Positions 33,519-36,818 of a DNA stretch of 36,818 bases are shown piece by piece. The notes beneath the pieces are model-generated. The model was given only the letters and a program-made list of their open reading frames with translations. It did not search any database and was not told the origin of the DNA. The position numbers and the translations under genes are program-made. The stretch lies in NCBI GenBank assembly GCA_963738835.1, contig CAVTYH010000011.1, positions 1 to 36,818 on the forward strand, written 5' to 3'. Within the stretch, counting starts at the first letter, position 1; each line of letters starts with the position of its first letter. Source of the stretch: CAVTYH01 sp963738835. GTDB taxonomy: Bacteria > Planctomycetota > Planctomycetia > Pirellulales > JADZDJ01.

Positions 33519-35743
33519 TCAAACATAAACGCGGCGATTGTAGATATACCACTGGATTAACAAAACGGCTAGGGCAAGCACCAGCAGCCACTTCCATGTT
33601 TCCTGCCGGATGGGCTCGTAGCCAGAGTCGGCTTGAACCGAAACACTCCCGATTTGGATGGACTTTTCCTTCGCCGGCCGGATGTTGCTCTCTAGCGGGT
33701 CGAACAGGTTTACCGTAAACCGCTCGATCGTGTCGGAACCGGCCCGCACTTCATAAGGTCCCGGCTCATCGGTCTGGCTGAAGTGGAACGAGCCGCTTTG
33801 CCACGCAGGGCCGTCAGCTTTTTGCGCCTTTCGGGGCGGGATGACTTCAAGCTGATCGACCGGGGCTTCGTTCTTCAGCACGATCGGCTGGCCGGGCTTC
33901 ACCGACTCGCCGGCGGTGGCCCCTTCGTTGCCGCCAAGATACGAAAGCACCGCGAACACAAACGCCGGAAAGCTGCGGCGGATCGGCCAGTTGGTGTTGG
34001 GCACGCGGTCGCCGGCGCTATCGACGCCGTAGATTTCGAAACCCAAAACCGCGTCTTCAAATCCTTCCCGCGGAGCGATGGCCAGCAGCGTCCCGCAGAT
34101 AGAATCGAAAACCGCGTACCGCCTGGGGGTGGCGTGACGGGCCGCGCTTCGGCAATATCAACATCTCCTAAATCGAGCCACTGCATCAGCGGATGCGTTC
34201 GATCCAAATCGATAATCTGCCGATACACCGCGGCATCTCCTAGCGACCACCAGCGGGCCGCGACGTTGAAACATCGGCGCACTCCTGTTTGGTCGCCGCC
34301 TTTGTTTTTCATCAGCGGCTCTCGTTGGCTTTCGCAGGCAGATTCTCACTTTCAGTCACACCCGCCGCATTGGATTTGCCTGCGTATTCGTCGCTTTCCT
34401 CCCGCACCAAACGCCTACCTCGCCTTTCCAACTGCCGGCGGCACCTCGCCGATAAACAGCGTGTTGGCGTGCGGCAGTGAAATCGGCTTGCAGCGGTCGT
34501 AAATGATCAAATCGAACGCCCCGCCGGCCGCGGCCTTCTGATGTTCTTTAGGTTGCAAAATCTCCGGCTTGGCCTTCGAGACCTCCGCCAACTGGCCAGT
34601 CGCGGCGTCGCGAAGGCGAACTCGAGCGCCTCATTCCCCGGCGTCACCAGCAGCACTTTTGGCTTCCGCGAAGAATTCACCGCCGCCCAGGCGCGGTTAT
34701 CGACCGGCAGCACGTCTTTTGGTGCTTGCCGCAGTCCAAGAATGCCCGAGTCGATTTCACCCAGGTTGAACGTCACTCCGGCCGTGTCACCCGCAGGCAC
34801 GGTCGCTTCAGAGGCATCGAGCGGATTGCCGTTGAACAGCAAATCGACCGACGCCTTCACCGGCTCGTCGCCAAAATTTTGCACGCTGCCGAACGCCTGC
34901 AATTTCTCTTCGCGATCTTCGTTTCGTCGCACGGTGAAAGATACGATGCCGAGGTTCGACGAGTCCGCCTGGCCGATCGGCAAAAACACGGGGGTCAAAC
35001 TGCCGGCGAGGAACCTTGCACCGGCGGGAAAGTTCCGTCGCTCAGAATGAACAGCTTGGCCGGCTCGGATTCGATTAAGATCTGATCGTCGCCCGTCTTC
35101 GCTCCGCCGATCCGCCGCCGGGGTTCGCCAAACCCGCCGCGACTTGCAGTCCTTCGTTGATCGCCGTCGGCCGGTTGGTCGGCTTGATGTTCTCCACCGC
35201 TCGGCGCAGGTCGCGAATGTTGTCGGTCCAGCCCTGCTCCACCCGGGCGGTATCCGCAAAGCTGACGACCATCGCGGTGTATCCGCTGCGAGAATGATCG
35301 GCCGAGGCTGCGGAAACGCCGCCTCTTCCCGGGCCATATCTTCGAGTTCTTCGGAGGTTTGCATGTTGTCGATAATCACCAGCGACCGGCGTTTCGCTTC
35401 TTCCAACCGAGAGGGAGAAACATCGGTCGCGCTCATGCTGGCCGAGTTGTCAATCAGGAAAATGTTTCGCTCGTCCACCAATTTTTCGCTCCGCCAGCCC
35501 GGCCGCAGCAGCGCCATAATCACCAGCGCAACAGCAGCAATTGCAGATACAGCAGCAAACTTTGGCGAATGCGCTGCCACAAACTGTTCACGTGCAAATC
35601 TTCAATCGACTTCTGCCACAAATACGTGCTGGGCACTTCCAACGGCTGCCGCCGCAATTTCAAAAAGTATAACGCCACAATCGCCGGCGGCACCGCCAGC
35701 ACGAGGGCCATTGCAGAACCGGAAGTGAGGGGATGAAGTCCAT
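33519..35743 (-). CDS. BatA-like VWA membrane protein, many frameshifts
   Basis: The N-terminus is the BatA membrane segment (ALVLAVPPAIVALYFLKLRR, QSLLLYLQLLLL). A von Willebrand A domain follows, with its metal site in IFLIDNSASMSATDVSPS and later VVSFADTARVEQGWTDNIRD and LFILSDGTF. Then come beta-rich repeats (GIVSFTVRRNEDREEKLQAF, KVLLVTPGNEALEFAFATP, TRFSILSAG-like), and a final membrane helix WKWLLVLALAVLLIQWYIYN before NRRVYV at the C-terminus. The pieces are spread over three frames with at least five joins between 35705 and 34050; repaired length is about 740 residues. Such proteins usually act with DUF58 and MoxR partners in envelope or metal-cluster maturation. The start ATG at 35743 (MDFIPSL) needs an indel; ATG 35711 is the alternative. 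Confidence 0.82.
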
Positions 35744-35828
35744 GAAACGTTAGTTCGTTGTCAGTAGGCGGTAGGCAGTCCGTTCCTGCCCGCTTGCGGC
35801 TTAGCTGAACCGCCTCTTTGCTTTCCTT

Positions 35829-36716
35829 TCATTTCACCAATCCTGGTTTCCGCAAATACCCCGCCACCAATTGATCGACCGGCAAATCGTTCCGGGCCAT
35901 CAAATAATTCATGCCGCGGCGATTGCAAAATTTCACGCACCTTCGATAAACGCCGCCAGCGTCCGTTTATAGCGGGCAATAAGCGGCGCACTGGCCGTGA
36001 TCTCGGCCACGTCGGCGTCTTCGCAGTCGAGCAATTTCAAATCGCCTTTGATGTCGCGGATCGATCTCCTCGGCACTCAGCACTTGAATCACGTACACAT
36101 CCATTTGCTGCGAAACCAAATAGCGCAGTGCGGTTTCGTCGCCGGCTTTGTCCATCAGAGTCGGTGATCAAGAGCAGAATCCCTTTGCCGCTGTTTCGCA
36201 AACAAAAATTCTTCACGCCTTGCCCCAGCGAGACCGTTTCGCCCGGCTGCACTTCGGACAGATAATCCATCATCCGCCACAAACTTTTGCGGCCGCGCAC
36301 ACGGCCCGGGCCGGGGCGATTGGCCCAGCGTTTCGATTTTCACCCGGTCGCCGCGCACCAGGCCGATGAAGCCCAGGGCCGCCGCCAATTGCTTGGCGTA
36401 TTCGAGTTTGGTGGGCGTGCCGAAATCCATCGAGCCGCTGGCATCGATCAGCGCATAAAAGTGCAAATCGTCTTCTTCCAGAAACATTTTCAGAAACAGC
36501 TTGTCCAGCCGGGCATAGGTGTTCCAATCGATGAACCGCAAATCGTCGCCGGCCACGTAGTTGCGAAAGTCGGCGAACTCGACGCTTTGCCCTTTCCGCT
36601 TGCTTGCGCCGTTCCCCCTTCATGCGGCCGCGAAAAATCTTCCGGCTCACCAGCTCCAACTTTTCAAGCTGGGCGAGCAGTTGCGGCGAAAGCAGCGGCG
36701 GTGTGGCGGTGGACAT
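35829..36716 (-). CDS. DUF58 family protein, several frameshifts
   Basis: The start MSTATPPLLSPQLLAQLEKL and LVSRKIFRGRMKGERR, followed by VAGDDLRFIDWNTYARLDKL, FLKMFLEEDDLHFYALIDAS and GSMDFGTPTKLEYAKQLAAA, are the DUF58 signature with a VWA-like DxSxS metal site. GKGILLLITD, ETALRYLVSQQMDVYVIQVL and KLLDCEDADVAEITASAPLI continue it in other frames, and the protein ends PGLVK at 35829. Joins lie near 36600, 36310, 36165 and 36060. Repaired length is about 295 residues, normal. It lies 85 bases upstream of the BatA-like gene on the same strand; the usual MoxR ATPase partner would be to the right, outside the window. Confidence 0.83.
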
Positions 36717-36818
36717 GTTCGATGGGCGGGAAGATCGCGAAATGAAACGGCGCCGGCCTCGTTGTTGCCCCTCCAGTTTACCCATCGCGCACCCGCCACT
36801 GCCAGAGTGCCACCCTTC

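Noticed and set aside
1..36818. tRNA or rRNA genes
   Set aside because: No T-loop/acceptor pattern or rRNA-like conserved stretch was noticed in any intergenic region.
36717..36818. Upstream partner gene (MoxR) at the right edge
   Set aside because: The last 100 bases contain no recognisable MoxR C-terminus; an open frame continues upstream of the DUF58 start but is not protein-like.

Overview
The window looks like chromosome of a planctomycete, most likely of the Pirellulales type. I infer this from the mixture of families rather than from any marker gene: a DUF1207 secreted protein, a BatA-like VWA protein next to a DUF58 protein, a YtrA-type GntR regulator with an ABC-2 exporter, unusually long RND permeases, a class II ribonucleotide reductase, and heptameric short repeats between genes. 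Base composition is GC-rich with strong third-position bias, so long antisense open frames are common and were ignored. I see no rRNA, tRNA or CRISPR array.

Many genes are broken by single-base indels. Where the intended protein can be recognised, most of the indels fall in short homopolymers and the frame resumes the same protein a few bases later. I read this mainly as sequencing or assembly error and annotate these loci as single genes with approximate frameshift positions.

Layout: 1-1098 (-) is a DUF1207 protein running off the left edge. 1408-7075 (+) holds a small hypothetical gene, an MTH1187-type thiamine-binding protein, a flavin-reductase-domain protein and a three-subunit glycolate-oxidase-like set (glcD, glcE, glcF). 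7102-11474 (-) holds a GntR regulator, ABC ATPase, ABC permease and a family 9 glycosyltransferase; a perfect 7-6-7 operator palindrome lies upstream of the regulator, in the gap shared with divergent panB (11626-12429, +). 12501-14826 is an accessory patch: a zinc-ribbon protein with a GspE N-terminal-like domain whose 3' end is interrupted by a complete IS4-type element with a 9-bp target duplication, then a small hypothetical gene. 14827-15769 has no convincing protein but carries a promoter-like sequence and several repeat families. 15770-17931 (+) is a DUF255 thioredoxin-fold protein that carries palindromic repeats in frame. A strong terminator separates it from the convergent class II ribonucleotide reductase gene (18113-21210, -), which has tandem NrdR-like boxes upstream. 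21786-30892 (-) is an efflux locus: TetR, membrane-fusion lipoprotein and two tandem RND permeases. 31128-32642 is an IS5-type element. 32679-36716 (-) holds a methyltransferase, a BatA-like VWA protein and a DUF58 protein.

How the genes fit together: GlcDEF would oxidise glycolate or a similar 2-hydroxyacid at the membrane, passing electrons from a flavin subunit to an iron-sulphur subunit. The GntR, ATPase and permease genes form a self-regulated exporter unit, and the TetR, adaptor and RND genes form a self-regulated efflux unit. The DUF58/BatA pair is the usual partner of a MoxR ATPase, which would lie beyond the right edge. The least explained parts are the heptamer repeats placed directly before start codons, the palindromes inside the DUF255 gene, the TGCGACAAAAT repeats, the extra hydrophobic segment of both RND pumps, and the orphan GspE-N-like protein.
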